Below are positions 47,881 to 58,300 of a stretch of DNA of 64,000 bases, one piece after another; position 1 is the first letter of the stretch; every line of letters begins with the position of its first letter. The notes below the pieces were generated by a model. It was not told where the DNA came from and ran no database searches. It saw nothing but the letters and a program-made list of their open reading frames with translations. Where the stretch lies: positions 1,658,100-1,722,099 of the forward strand of contig VZQC01001595.1 in assembly GCA_009823505.1 (NCBI GenBank). Direction: 5' to 3'. A program made the translations under genes and the position numbers. The DNA is from Rhizomys pruinosus. Its lineage: Eukaryota; Chordata; Mammalia; Rodentia; Spalacidae.

Positions 47881-48186
47881 TTTTTTTTTTTTTTTTTTTT
47901 TAGAAACTTTTTTTTTTTTAGAAATCTTTATATTTTTTAATATTTTATTTATTTATTTATTTTATTATTTATTTATTTTATTTTTATGTGTATGAATGTA
48001 CTGTCTGCATGTAGGTTTGTGCACCCATGTGGTGCAATGCCACGGAGGTCAGAAGAGGGTGTCGGATTCCCCTGGAGCTGGAGCTTAAAGATGGTTCTCA
48101 GTCGCCATGTGGGTGCTGGGGATCGAACCCAGGTCCACTGCAAGAGCAGTCGGCACTCTTAACCCCTAGGCCATCTCTCCAGTCCC
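47881..48186 (-). mobile_element. B3-type SINE with long T/TTTA tail
   Basis: Reverse-oriented. The tail (47881-47985) is unusually long, mixing poly(T) and TTTA units. TGTGTGGTCTTTT repeats on both sides. Confidence 0.92.
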
Positions 48187-50707
48187 TGGGTGTGTGGTCT
48201 TTTACCTGCTATTTAACCAGTTTCTGCTTTATTGCTGTAATCTCTAAAACAGTGATAATAATAGAAACTACCCTGGAGAAGTAATCTATTAAGTTAATTA
48301 AGAAGTATAAAGCACTTAGATAGACTGCTATCACAATCAGTATTCAATGAGAGCTAGCTTTTTATTACTTCTATTAAACTAATTCCAATGGAAAAACAAT
48401 GTTAAATTTCCAAATCTAGAAGTACCAGAAAGTACCACATAATAACTTATGACTGGGTACTGTTGCTAAATCCAGGTGATTTTATGTGTAATGTAGGAGA
48501 ATGGTCAGATTGAACTCTCCACTGATAATATTAACAATAATCGATTTCTTCTGTCTTGATCAATCTAAATTGTATCTTCATCTTGAGATTCCTCTATAAA
48601 GTCCATATTGCCTCTACTTCCTATGTGGGAGAACAGAGGAGGTTGTCTTGGCTGTAGTCTCATTAGGAAACATAAAGCCTAAGCCCAATGATAATGCTTA
48701 ACTGAGTAAAACACATTCTCCTAACGAGTATTAAAAATTCTTGATGTTTTAATAGCCATGTAGCATGTTAGTTATCATCAAGTTCCAAAGTAAGATGGAT
48801 TCTCTGTATGAAATATAGCTAGATTCTTTAACAATGGGTTTTATATCATAAATTTCCCTTGTCTTTCATATGATTTCCTGAATACAAGTTAATTAGCTCT
48901 TTTACAGTATGAGTAGAAATTAAAAAACAATGAGATATTAACATAGACATTGATTATTTCTATGGTGAAATACTCTAGCCTTTCAAAAAAAATAAAAAAA
49001 AAAAAAAAAAAAAAACGCCAAGAGTTACTGTTCTCTGCGTGCAAGTTCAAAATCAATTCGTGGGGTTGGGAGATAGAGCACTGCTTCTTTTTGAGAAAAG
49101 AAAATCTGTAAACTGTCAGGTGTAACCTCTTGTCAAGCTTGAAAGGAAAATATATTTACACCTTAGGGGTGTAACTGTGTCATGTATGAGGGGCTGATCC
49201 TCATGAATCAAAAGTCTGAAAAATTGAGGAAGGCGATGTTAAGCAACTAAAAACCACAGGGTTTACTGCAGACCTTATCATACTGTGGCTTCCTCTTGAT
49301 TGCTTTATGATAAATGGCTCAGGATGACACTGGCCTCTGGTGATATAGTGACAAGCAATACAAACACTGTGCAGCAATAATTCTGCTCAGATTTACTGAC
49401 AGTCAATAAGCGGTTTCAAATGATCAAAATAAGAAATGAAGTTCTCTGTTAAGATAATTAATGCAGTAAGAGTGTTCCCTCATAAAACACACCAGTGTAG
49501 AATATGCAAATGCCATCCTTACAGTAGATTCAATCATTTGTCAAAATTAGTCTCATTTCTTTAAATGTAACAAGATCCTTATTAATTTGTTAGTTTTCAA
49601 TACCACCTTTTATGTGCTTGAAATTATTCTTTCTTTCAATATCACAAACAAAAATAAGAAGAGAATAAGATATAAAATATGAACCCTAACTTATGAATAA
49701 AAAAGCCTCAGGGTTGTCTCCATTCCATAATTTGATCTGGACAAAGGACAAGTAAGGAGGAATGAGGTTCATGGTACTGGGAGGAGTTGAGGGCAGATGA
49801 GGGAAGATAATAATAAGTATACATTATACACAGGTATGAAATGGTCAAAGACCTAACTAACTTTTTAAAAAGATAGTCAAACGTTTTCCCTATTTTTGAC
49901 ACTGTGCTAAAATGTGACACATGAACTTTCAGCTTTTTTCAAAATTGTTTGAACAAGAAAAATTCAGGGTACCATACCAAGGACAGGTAAGATATAATAA
50001 GCAGAGTAACTCTTCCTCAAAATATTGCAGAATGGAATATGCAGAGAAAATTTTCTTTGTAGTTCACAATATAGTTGTAAAGAAATGGGAGTGTGGTAAG
50101 ATCCGCAAGTTAAGTACTCATCTTTGATCTTGTACTGATGCATCTCCAGAAGAAGAATTATTTAACTCTGAGCCCTTTGATGGATTGCCCCTGAGCCTGA
50201 TAACCATGGTTTATACAATAAGCAGGCTGCTAGCTGAGAATGTTTTAAGAATGAATTTATAATAGTAATCTTGTTATTGAAGTATTGTTCCTTAGGGAGG
50301 AGTGATAAATTTTCATGTTTCAACCCCCCTCCCCCCCGGTCAAAACCCCAATGAATTTACAGATAAAGCTTGCTTTCCTGGATCATCCAGTCTAAATTTT
50401 TGCAATTTATGAACTCAAGCAGATTCTAGATTTTACTGAACCCGCATCCCCTAACATAAATCATGTTTACTATCAAAAACAATGGTGCACATTTAAATTT
50501 GACAATAACATCTCATGAGAATTTTCTGTATTTTCTTAGACTACTCAAAAAAAAAGTATATTATTCTTCTACATTAATTCTGTAGCACAATTTATAGCTT
50601 GTTTTCTCTTTGTATATGTAAACAACATTCTGTTTCTCATTGAACCGTGCCCTACATATTTTGTAATAGAAGTGAATTTTTGTAACAGTTGAAAAATATA
50701 TAACTTA
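48187..50707. other. Intronic single-copy sequence, 2.5 kb
   Basis: No repeat recognised except the poly(A) near 48986-49014. An L1 3'-like G/A-rich patch may be present at 49690-49870, but this is uncertain. Confidence 0.5.
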
Positions 50708-50862
50708 GCTGGGCGTGGTGGCGCACGCCTTTAATCCTAGCACTTGGGAGGCAGAGGTAGCGGAATCTTTGAGTTCAAGGCAGCCTGGTCTACAGAGTGA
50801 GTTCCAGGACAGCCAGAGCTACAGGGAGACCTGTCTCAAAAAGACCCAAAAAAAAAAAATAT
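50708..50862 (+). mobile_element. B1 SINE followed by (TA)n
   Basis: AGCTGGGCGTGGTGGCGCACGCC to a poly(A) tail that grades into a TA run (50860-50900). It lies about 100 bases from an Edil3 exon, antisense to the gene. Confidence 0.94.
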
Positions 50863-50965
50863 ATATATATATATTATATACTATATATATATATATATAT
50901 TAATTTAATTTAGCGCTTTTCTGTTTTCTTTGAAAACAGTGCCAAAATGAAAATAGGAGACTCAC

Positions 50966-51110
50966 CTGAAAGTTCACAGCCAAGAAGTTCCATTCTTAGA
51001 GTGCAATGCCTTCGACAAACTTGGGGATAGAGTCTTACATACTGAGCTTTGATTGGGGGTGTGAAAGAGTTAGCGTAGGGTGTGTTGTTATCAACATTTC
51101 CACGGAACAC
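50966..51110 (-). CDS. Edil3: Edil3 internal exon, end of first discoidin domain
   Basis: This 145-bp exon holds 48 full codons plus one base. It begins [10 protein letters not shown] and ends C-E-L-S-G, the Gly codon being split with the next exon. It completes the first F5/8 C domain, including the final ELLGC cysteine that closes the domain's terminal disulphide in this family, and it carries an N-N-T sequon. The minus-strand acceptor is TTTACACAG, rather poor in pyrimidines, and the donor is CAG/GTGAGT at 50965, a near-consensus site. It follows the upstream exon across an intron of 1,996 bp with matching phase 0. The frame is open with no indel, so the gene looks intact here. It is probably exon 8 by the usual structure. 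Confidence 0.97.
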
Positions 51111-51136
51111 CTGTGTAAAGATACACAGAACATTCA

Positions 51137-51250
51137 GAAAGCTGGATATCATGGTTCATGACTGTAATACCAGCATTTGAGAGGGTGAAACAATGGTCTC
51201 ACCATGAATTTAAAACCAACCTAAGCTACAGATATGACCAGACACATTCT
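51137..51250 (+). mobile_element. Degraded B1-like SINE
   Basis: AAGCTGGATATCATGGTTCATG...CCAGCATTTGAGAGG... to CCAACCTAAGCTACAG, starting only about 30 bases upstream of the exon's acceptor. Confidence 0.6.
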
Positions 51251-51311
51251 CCTGAATAAAAGAAAATACTAATCGCAATTGTTTTATGCTTTACTCAATG
51301 GGATTCTTCAG

Positions 51312-51564
51312 GGCTGGAGAGATGACCTAGCGGTTAAGAGTGCCGACCGCTCTTACAGAGGACCCGGGTTCAAGCCCCAGCACCCACATGGCGGCGGAGA
51401 ACCGTCTGAAACTCCAATTCCAGGGAGAACTCCAGTTCCAGGGAAATCAACACCCTCTTCTGACCTCCGCGGCATTTGCACGACACGGGTGCACAGACCT
51501 GCATGCCAGATAGTACATTCATAAACATACAAATAAATAATAAAATATAAAAAAATTAAAAAAA
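51312..51564 (+). mobile_element. B3-type SINE, young
   Basis: Full length with GGGATTCTTCAG on both sides (51300-51311 and 51565-51576). Confidence 0.95.
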
Positions 51565-51818
51565 GGGATTCTTCAGAGATCATAACAAATCATTTGGGGG
51601 CATAGAGAATTAAGAAACACCTTGCCCTTAGCAATGGACAGAAGGCCCACATATAATATCCAAATTATGATCACTTTAAATTCTTCAAATTAATCTATGT
51701 CTCTTCACTTTGCAAATTAATATTTCAAACTTTCTTGGTAAGAACCATCCATCTATCTTCCCAATCAGAAATTCTAATCCTATTTTCAAATGATAAATTA
51801 AGAAAAAATTGAATATCT

Positions 51819-52043
51819 GGGACCTGGAGAGATGGGTCAGTGGTTAAGAGCACTGGCTGCTTTCGTAGAGGACCCAGGGTTGATTCCCAGAACCCACATG
51901 GACATTAAGAACTGAACATTACTTCAGTTCTAGGGGTCAAACACCCTCTTCTGACCTCTATGGGTAATGCATGACAGGAGTCCATGTACACACATGCAGG
52001 CAATATACTCAAATACATAAAATAAAGATAATAAATAAAAATA
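51819..52043 (+). mobile_element. B3/B2-type SINE, older
   Basis: GGGACCTGGAGAGATGGGTCAG to AATAAATAAAAATAAAAA. Confidence 0.87.
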
Positions 52044-52173
52044 AAAATTGAGCATCAAAGGAAAAGGAGACAGTGATATTATATCCATTTCATCTAAAAT
52101 ATTTTATTCCAATATGAAGTATATAAAGATATACATAGTTGCTGCCATTGGGAATTCAGTTTGTTGTTGGTTT

Positions 52174-52394
52174 CTTTTTTTTTTTTTTCTTTTTTTTTCA
52201 ATTGAATTTAGTATGTGTATGAAGTACTGTCTGCATGTAGGTTGTGCACCCTGTCGCGCAATGCCGCGGAGGTCAGAATGAGGGTGTTGGATTCCCTGGA
52301 CCTGGAATTACAGACGGTTCTTAGCCGCCATGTGGGTGCTGGGGAATCGGTCTTGCGGTAGCCCTCATAACCGCTAGGCCATCTCTCTAGACCC
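52174..52394 (-). mobile_element. B3-type SINE with internal deletions
   Basis: Reverse-oriented; T-rich tail; ends CCATCTCTCTAGACCC. Several small deletions, one near the B box. Confidence 0.88.
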
Positions 52395-52545
52395 TTTTTT
52401 TTTTTTTTTTTGAGACAGGGTCAGGGCTGGCTATATCTTCAGGTGGCCTGGAGTTCATTTTGGAGGCCAAACTAGCCTCCATCTCAGGGTGATCTCCCTG
52501 CCTCCAAAGATCTAAGACTAAAAGTATGTGTCACCGAGTTTGGTT
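52395..52545 (-). mobile_element. B1 SINE, diverged
   Basis: Poly(T), then GAGACAGGGTCAGGGCTGGC to GTGTCACCGAGTTTGG. Directly abuts the preceding SINE. Confidence 0.78.
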
Positions 52546-52734
52546 CTGCTAGTTTTTAACTTTATTGATTAATAAAAGAGTGCTAAAGACAAACAGTATA
52601 GATAATGTGATAGAAATTGTCCTTAAAGTAGTACATAATCTCTATGCACAAGAATCTGCCAAATTTGAGACAAAGTATTTCTAGGACCACCAATTAAAAT
52701 CTGAGAAAATCTTAAATGGCAGCTGAGATAGGAT

Positions 52735-52945
52735 TTGCATGAAGGATGCTTGTACTCATGGATTATCACTTATAGCTAAAAATGAAAAAAAAATCTGAGA
52801 GAAAGATGCAGGACAGTTATGGCAGAATGCATGATCTGGGATGGGGTGGGGGTGGGGGGGGAGGGAAAGGGAAATAAGCCTGAACTGAATTGGAAAAAAA
52901 TGTATGAAATGCACAAAGCATCAATAAAAATTAATTTAAAAAAAA
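52735..52945 (+). mobile_element. L1 3'-terminal fragment, copy A of a pair
   Basis: Starts GCATGAAGGATGCTTGTACTC. Then AGAGAAAGATGCAGGACAG, GGCAGAATGCATGATCTGGG, a G-rich run and AAAGCATCAATAAAAATTAA. It is the same unit as 57140-57357. Confidence 0.8.
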
Positions 52946-53106
52946 TTTTAATTTAGAAACTCCTGCTCCCCCTGCTACCCAATTAAAACCAAAAAGTTGC
53001 AGAAATGTATTTTGAGCATAAGCCTCTTCTAAAAGTTCAGGTGTCCCATGAGAATCAGTGATCATCATGGGTTGTATCTAAATTCTGAGGGGAGAGTGAA
53101 TCTTAC

Positions 53107-53262
53107 CATATCCTCAGTGGTGCCTTTTACTTTGTACATTGCCCAGGTCTTCCCATCATTGCTGTAGGCAATTTTGTAGGATTTTATATATTCTGGACTC
53201 CCAATCCTTTTTGCTCCTTGGGTAATCACACCAGTAACTCTCATTTTTCTTTGCAAATTTAT
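53107..53262 (-). CDS. Edil3: Edil3 internal exon, middle of first discoidin (F5/8 C) domain
   Basis: This 156-bp exon (52 codons, phase 0 at both ends) runs from I-N-L-Q-R-K to T-E-D-M. The translation contains [14 protein letters not shown] and [15 protein letters not shown], which I recognise as EDIL3 (Del-1). EDIL3 is a secreted matrix glycoprotein that binds integrins through its EGF repeats and phosphatidylserine or matrix through two C-terminal F5/8 C domains. The segment is the central third of the first F5/8 C domain. On the minus strand the acceptor is a pyrimidine-rich tract ending CTCCTCAG at 53263, and the donor is ATG/GTAAGA at 53106. It is probably exon 7 of 11 by the known gene structure (recalled, not checked). 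The codon pair before E-D-M reads Thr-Thr; my memory of mouse and human has Thr-Asn, so this may be a lineage change. Confidence 0.97.
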
Positions 53263-54189
53263 CTGAGGAGACAAACACAGTCAATTATAATCTCATGTTA
53301 GCATAACTGACTTGAGAACAGAACGACTTTACTTATTAGTATAGATTTAATGCAATATGAAAAGCTAATCAATATCCAGCATTTTTTCATGAAAATATAT
53401 CAAATATTCTTATATTAAGATGAACTTCAAAATATATTTCTAAAATGCAATAGTTAAATAAATAATACATATAAATATAGTATAGAAATGTTGGCTTGGT
53501 TAGACACTTGGATATACAGGTCTTCCTTAATATGTAAGATAAATAAATGATAGGAACAATCTTCTAAACTAATCCTGTTGATGTCAGTGTGACTGTCAGC
53601 ATGCCTAAACTCACTGAGAAGAAAAGACATTTCTTTTACAGTAAGGCAGATATACTACCCTGAGATGTTGAATGCTATGACAAAAAAGCCAAGGCAAAAA
53701 CAATGCCCAAACACATATGATAGTTTTGATTTCTGATTATTATGTGATATGGGCTATGGGTTGTATAAAAGATCATAGTTGGAGAAGCTTTGGAGTCTCA
53801 GAAAACAGCTGCTTTATTCTTCATTTTATCAAAGGCAATTTTCTAGTTGATATTTTCTCTACAGTCTAAATCCTATTTGGTGCAAGATTTACAGATATAT
53901 AAAAAATTCTACCACTTAAATTGCAATCTTTTTAGTCCTATTATAAAACAATTAATTTAAGTGTTATGGTGAAGAATGTTTTATTCATATAGAATAAACA
54001 TCATAATTTATTTCATTCATTTCAAACGCCTTTATTAAATGTCCCTCCATGCACACTTAACAGGTTGACACTTTTCCAGATAAAATGATGGAAAGCTCCA
54101 TTCCCTCTACCTCCATAAACCAGAGTAATTCAGATGGTCTCATTCAGTTACACAGTTAAGTTACTAAGTTGGAAACTATCTTCGTCTTT
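53263..54189. other. Intron sequence upstream of the first visible Edil3 exon
   Basis: AT-rich, single-copy; nothing recognised beyond the splice acceptor at its left end. Confidence 0.55.
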
Positions 54190-54720
54190 TAAATATAAAT
54201 TTTTTTATTGTTATTAAACTTTTTCTATAGGTCATACATCACTTCTCAACCAAATCTAGACTCTCTTCCCTTTCTACAACCCTCCACCCCACCCAGAGGC
54301 TCTAAACACCCATGTTCCTTGGTATCTGGATACCACTTCTCTTTCCAAACATCATGAGACTCCCCACCTTATCAAGAAAGCCTGAGTTCTGATCTTTCAA
54401 ACTACTGATACAGTATTCCCTGGTCTCAGTCTGCTGAGCACAGCATCCCTTCTTTTACCCAAATATAAAGTGCTAGTCCCCAGATACTCAACCTTCTGAA
54501 GCCTAACAATTACTAGTGTTGCACTGGCTGTATAAAGATCATTTCTGTTTGAAATTATGGGTCAAATGTTCCATGTTTTCCCAATAACTCTGTGTTGATT
54601 GATTTATATTCATCTCTGTTTTTCCCATGTTGTGTTCAGACATCATAAGTAGCCATGTGACTGGATACTCTGCTGTTTTTGTCCTAGGCTCAAAAACTGG
54701 CTATACTCGTCAATGAAAAT
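54190..54720 (-). mobile_element. Probable old L1 3' region
   Basis: Starts with TTTTTTTATTGTTATTAAAC and a C-rich run (CCCTCCACCCCACCCAGAGG), as in reversed rodent L1 3' ends. Diverged; tentative. Confidence 0.4.
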
Positions 54721-55248
54721 ATTATTTACTACACTTAATATTTATGTACATTTGTCTCAATTAGCCTTCTAATAGTTGGTTTTGGAGGTTTTACTCCATA
54801 TTTAGTAATATGGAACGTCTCAAATATACTTTGTTTCAGTAAGTTTATTAAATTAGCCAGCTACTCTAGAACAGAAATGGTCTTAGATTTTGTGCGTGGC
54901 TTTTGATTTTACTTTCTTGTTTTACTATGGGGCACTTTAAAGCCTAAATCTTCCCCATATACAAAACAAAAACAGTGGGCACTTTGAATTACATTTCCTC
55001 CCATTTTGGAAGCCAACTTCCACATTTCATACTGCTGAGAATTCCTTTTTCAATTATCTTTTATCTCATTTCAATTATCTTGTTTATACCTCTTGTAGAC
55101 AGCCAAATTATCTCTGCTAGAAATTTGGCTGATGAGCTATACAGTAATTTTCCAGTGCATAAGTGGCAGAAGTATAACAAAATTATAAGATAAAAATCAT
55201 AATTCATTTTTCTGCAAGTCATTAGAAATTGTTTTAAAGTTTCATATT

Positions 55249-55488
55249 TGGGGGGCTGGAGAGATGACCTAGTGGGTTAAGAGCACTGATTGCTCTTGCA
55301 GAGGACCCGGGTTCGATCCCCAGCACCCACATGGTGGCTGAGAACCATCTTTAACTCCAGTTCCAGGGAAATCTGATACCCTCTTTTGACTTCTGCGGCA
55401 TTGCACCACATGGGTACATAAACCTACATGCAGACAGTACATCCATACACATAAAAATAAATAAATAAAATTTAAAAAGGATTCACAT
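55249..55488 (+). mobile_element. B3-type SINE
   Basis: GGGGGGCTGGAGAGATGACC, intact GGTTCGATCCCCAGC, and a tail of ATAAATAAATAAAATT. Confidence 0.92.
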
Positions 55489-55782
55489 TTTCTCTAAAAT
55501 TTAACATGTTCTATCTAAATGCATATTTTGAGTTCACAGCATCCAGTTATTCAAACATCACTCCATTTGAGTTATCTCTTCCCAAGTAAGCATTTGGAAT
55601 TAAATGCCAGCACTGTGTTCATCAAGTAGAAAACAAAAAATAAATAAATAAAATGATTTGCATGATCCAGGTTCTAGGGTCCACTGATAGTAATTGTTAG
55701 CCTTCAGAAGACTGATTCTCCTTTAACTAGCAATATTAAGTTAGAATGAATAGGAAATCAATGCAAAGGGGTAAGATTTCAC

Positions 55783-55930
55783 CTTTTTTTGGTATTTGAG
55801 ACAGAATCTCCCTTTAGTCTCAGCTGGCCTGGAGCTCAGCATGTAGTCCAGGCTGGCCTTGAACTCAGAGATTGGCTTGCTTCTTCCTCTGGAATGCTGG
55901 GATTAAAGGCATGCGCCACCATGCCCAGCT
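55783..55930 (-). mobile_element. B1 SINE
   Basis: TTTTTTTGGTATTTGAGACAG to CATGCGCCACCATGCCCAGC, reverse-oriented. Confidence 0.9.
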
Positions 55931-57138
55931 TAAAGGTTTCACTTTTATGACAGTACTCAAATGTAAAACTAGGAAAATTCCTAGCTCCTGTGGAAAAAAA
56001 AATAGACTAGACCTTGGAGAGAGACTAAGTTTTGATTTTAGAAGCATGTCCATCATGAACACCTGCTTTAAGATGTCCTCTTTCATCCCATTCCAGTACG
56101 TGGTTTTTGACTTCTTCAAGATAAGTGGATAGAAGGGATTCTAGATTTATTATTCTATGTGAACCATATTGAGAATTTTATTGCAAACTTCTTAATTATT
56201 CTGTGATGCTTGTCTGAAATTATACATTTTCAATTATGTATCTTGCTTCAAAGAAAACATTGTTCTAGTAGTTGGTAGATACACTGTATGACCTTAAAAG
56301 ATCAAAGTACATTCTGAATAAATGGTGTCTGTTGATGAATGTGAACTAGAAAAGCCATCCAGCTTTGCTTGCCTAGAGCCCAGTCTGAGTCCAGGAAGAA
56401 ACGGAAATGACTGGGTGTTTCATCTGATTTCTCACTTTGTATCTATATAATGTTCAACTTGTTCAAGCTTTGAGGTTTATTTTTATGAACTGTTAAGATG
56501 ATTTGAATAGAATTATTACATGCAAACCATTATATGATATACAGAATAAAAATTCTTAGAATTCTTAGAAAATTCTTATAATACATATGTTGTTTTATTT
56601 TCAACTTTTGTCATTAAATGAAAAGAATTCTACCTATATTTAGTCATTAATATGGGATTTGGAGAAGAATATTCATATGAGGTGTTAATCACAATAGTCA
56701 TATCAAGACAGTTTTGTAAACACTTATAGAGGTATGTATTAATATGGTATTTAGTGCTACAATTATTAAGTGTGTGTATGTATCTTTATTAATTGATCCA
56801 TGAACTTTAATATGGTATGAAGAAGAGAAATTTGATGAATTCTTGAAAAGATTACAAGTAGTATGGGTTAGTGTGCCTCTTTCTTAAATCCAACACTGAA
56901 GATGCTCTACTTTAATACTATGAGGGTTTTGAAGCATAAAATAAGAAAAATTAGATAAATAAAAACAAATTTCTGTTGTTACGTAGGAAAGTACATGATT
57001 ACAGTTCCCAGTGGGGTGGTTTTAGCAGCAAAGAAGCAATGAGACATAGCTGGACAATAGATCAGCATGCAACAAGACAAGGTTAAAAGCTGGGACCCAT
57101 GAGCTGTGTGGGTTTGGGCCCAACTGCTTGCAAATTGG
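55931..57138. other. Intronic single-copy sequence
   Basis: No repeat or exon recognised. Confidence 0.5.
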
Positions 57139-57139
57139 T

Positions 57140-57357
57140 TTTACATGAAGGATGCTTGTACTCACAAATTATCACTTATTGTTAAAAAAAATGAAAACAA
57201 AACAAAACAAAAAAGCAGAGAAAGATGCAGAAAAATTACGGCAGAATGCATGATCTGGGATGGGTAGGGGTGGGGTGGGGGGAAGGGAAGGGGATATATG
57301 CCTGAACTGAATTGGAAAATGATGTATGAAATACACAAAGCATCAATAAAAAAAAGT
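57140..57357 (+). mobile_element. L1 3'-terminal fragment, copy B of a pair
   Basis: ACATGAAGGATGCTTGTACTC...GGCAGAATGCATGATCTGGG...AAAGCATCAATAAAAAAAAG. Begins and ends at about the same points as 52735-52945. Confidence 0.8.
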
Positions 57358-57606
57358 ACTTTCTAGAAAACAAGAGAGTAAGAGACAGTGGATGCTATGC
57401 TGGCAGATGACAGAATAATTTACACTGACAATTAAGGAGAGTCAATAGTGAAAATAATTAAAATTTCTATAAATTTGATTAGTTAAGATCAACTTACTAT
57501 TAATCTATACCAGCAAAGAATGCAAATAATGAAAATTGGCATGATCGGGGTTTGGGAAATGGCTCAAATGGTGGAATGCTTGTTGTGCCAGCATGAAGAC
57601 CTGAGC

Positions 57607-57832
57607 TTTTTTAAAATTAAAAATGTTCAATTGTGTATGAATGTTTTGCTTGCATGTATGCAAGTGCAACACATGCATACAATGCTTGCAGAGACAAGAA
57701 GAAGACATTGGACCCCCTGGAACTAGAGTTGTAGATGGTTACTAGCCACCATGTGGGTACAGGGCACCAAACTCCAGACCTTTGAAAGAGGAGCCAGTAC
57801 TCTTAACAAGTGAACTATCTTCCGATCCTCCA
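57607..57832 (-). mobile_element. B3/B2-type SINE, old
   Basis: TGTGTATGAATGTTTTGCTTGC...CCACCATGTGGGTAC...ACTATCTTCCGATCC, reverse-oriented. Confidence 0.78.
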
Positions 57833-57834
57833 AA

Positions 57835-58030
57835 ATTTGTTTACTTATTTAGTTTTGTCTATATGTGTGTTCTTGCACATGTATCAAGGTACCCATAGAG
57901 GCCAGAAGAGGGTGCCAGATACTCTGGAGCTGGAATTACATGGGGTTATTAGCCACTTCACATGGGAACTGAACTCAGGTCCTCTGTGAGAGCAGCCATC
58001 ACTCAAACTGTGATCCATCTCTCCATCCTC
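57835..58030 (-). mobile_element. B3/B2-type SINE, old
   Basis: GTACCCATAGAGGCCAGAAG...ACTCAGGTCCTCTGTGAGAG...CCATCTCTCCATCC, reverse-oriented, in tandem with the previous one. Confidence 0.8.
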
Positions 58031-58300
58031 CAAGGGCTAGAGTTTGATTCCCAGTTTCTATTTAAAGGCGGGGTGGTGGCACCTTTCCATAATCCCGGTT
58101 CTGGAAGGCAAAGACAGGAGGATTCCTAGAGTTTCCTCATAGGACAGTCTAGCCAAATTTGTAAGTTCTAAACTTAGTGAGAACATCTGGTAATAATCTG
58201 GTAAGCAATTGAGGAAAACACCAAATATTGACCTTGCACCTTCACATGTATGGACACAAATGTGCACACTCGTATGAACACATAAATACACATACATACA

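Larger units (their letters stand above)
45932..50965 (-). other. Edil3: Edil3 intron of 5,034 bp
   Basis: This intron is bounded by GTGAGT and TCACAG on the minus strand. It carries two plus-strand SINEs (46466-46922), a degraded B1 (46935-47060), two minus-strand B3-type SINEs (47479-48186) and a B1 near the donor (50708-50862). The stretch 48187-50707 is otherwise single-copy and AT-rich, with a poly(A) run near 48986-49014 and a C-rich run near 50323-50338. Confidence 0.9.
51111..53106 (-). other. Edil3: Edil3 intron of 1,996 bp
   Basis: This intron is bounded by GTAAGA and ACACAG on the minus strand. It contains a degraded B1 (51137-51250), a young B3-type SINE (51312-51564), an older B3-type SINE (51819-52043), a minus-strand B3-type SINE abutting a B1 (52174-52545) and an L1 3' tail (52735-52945). 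Nearly half of it is recent retrotransposon sequence. Confidence 0.9.
57548..58300 (+). mobile_element. Older SINE split by two reverse B3-type SINEs
   Basis: The plus-strand head (GGGGTTTGGGAAATGGCTC...AAGACCTGAGCT, 57548-57606) resumes at 58031 with CTAGAGTTTGATTCCCAG. A B1-like part follows (GGCGGGGTGGTGGCACC...). Between them are two diverged reverse SINEs. Confidence 0.6.
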
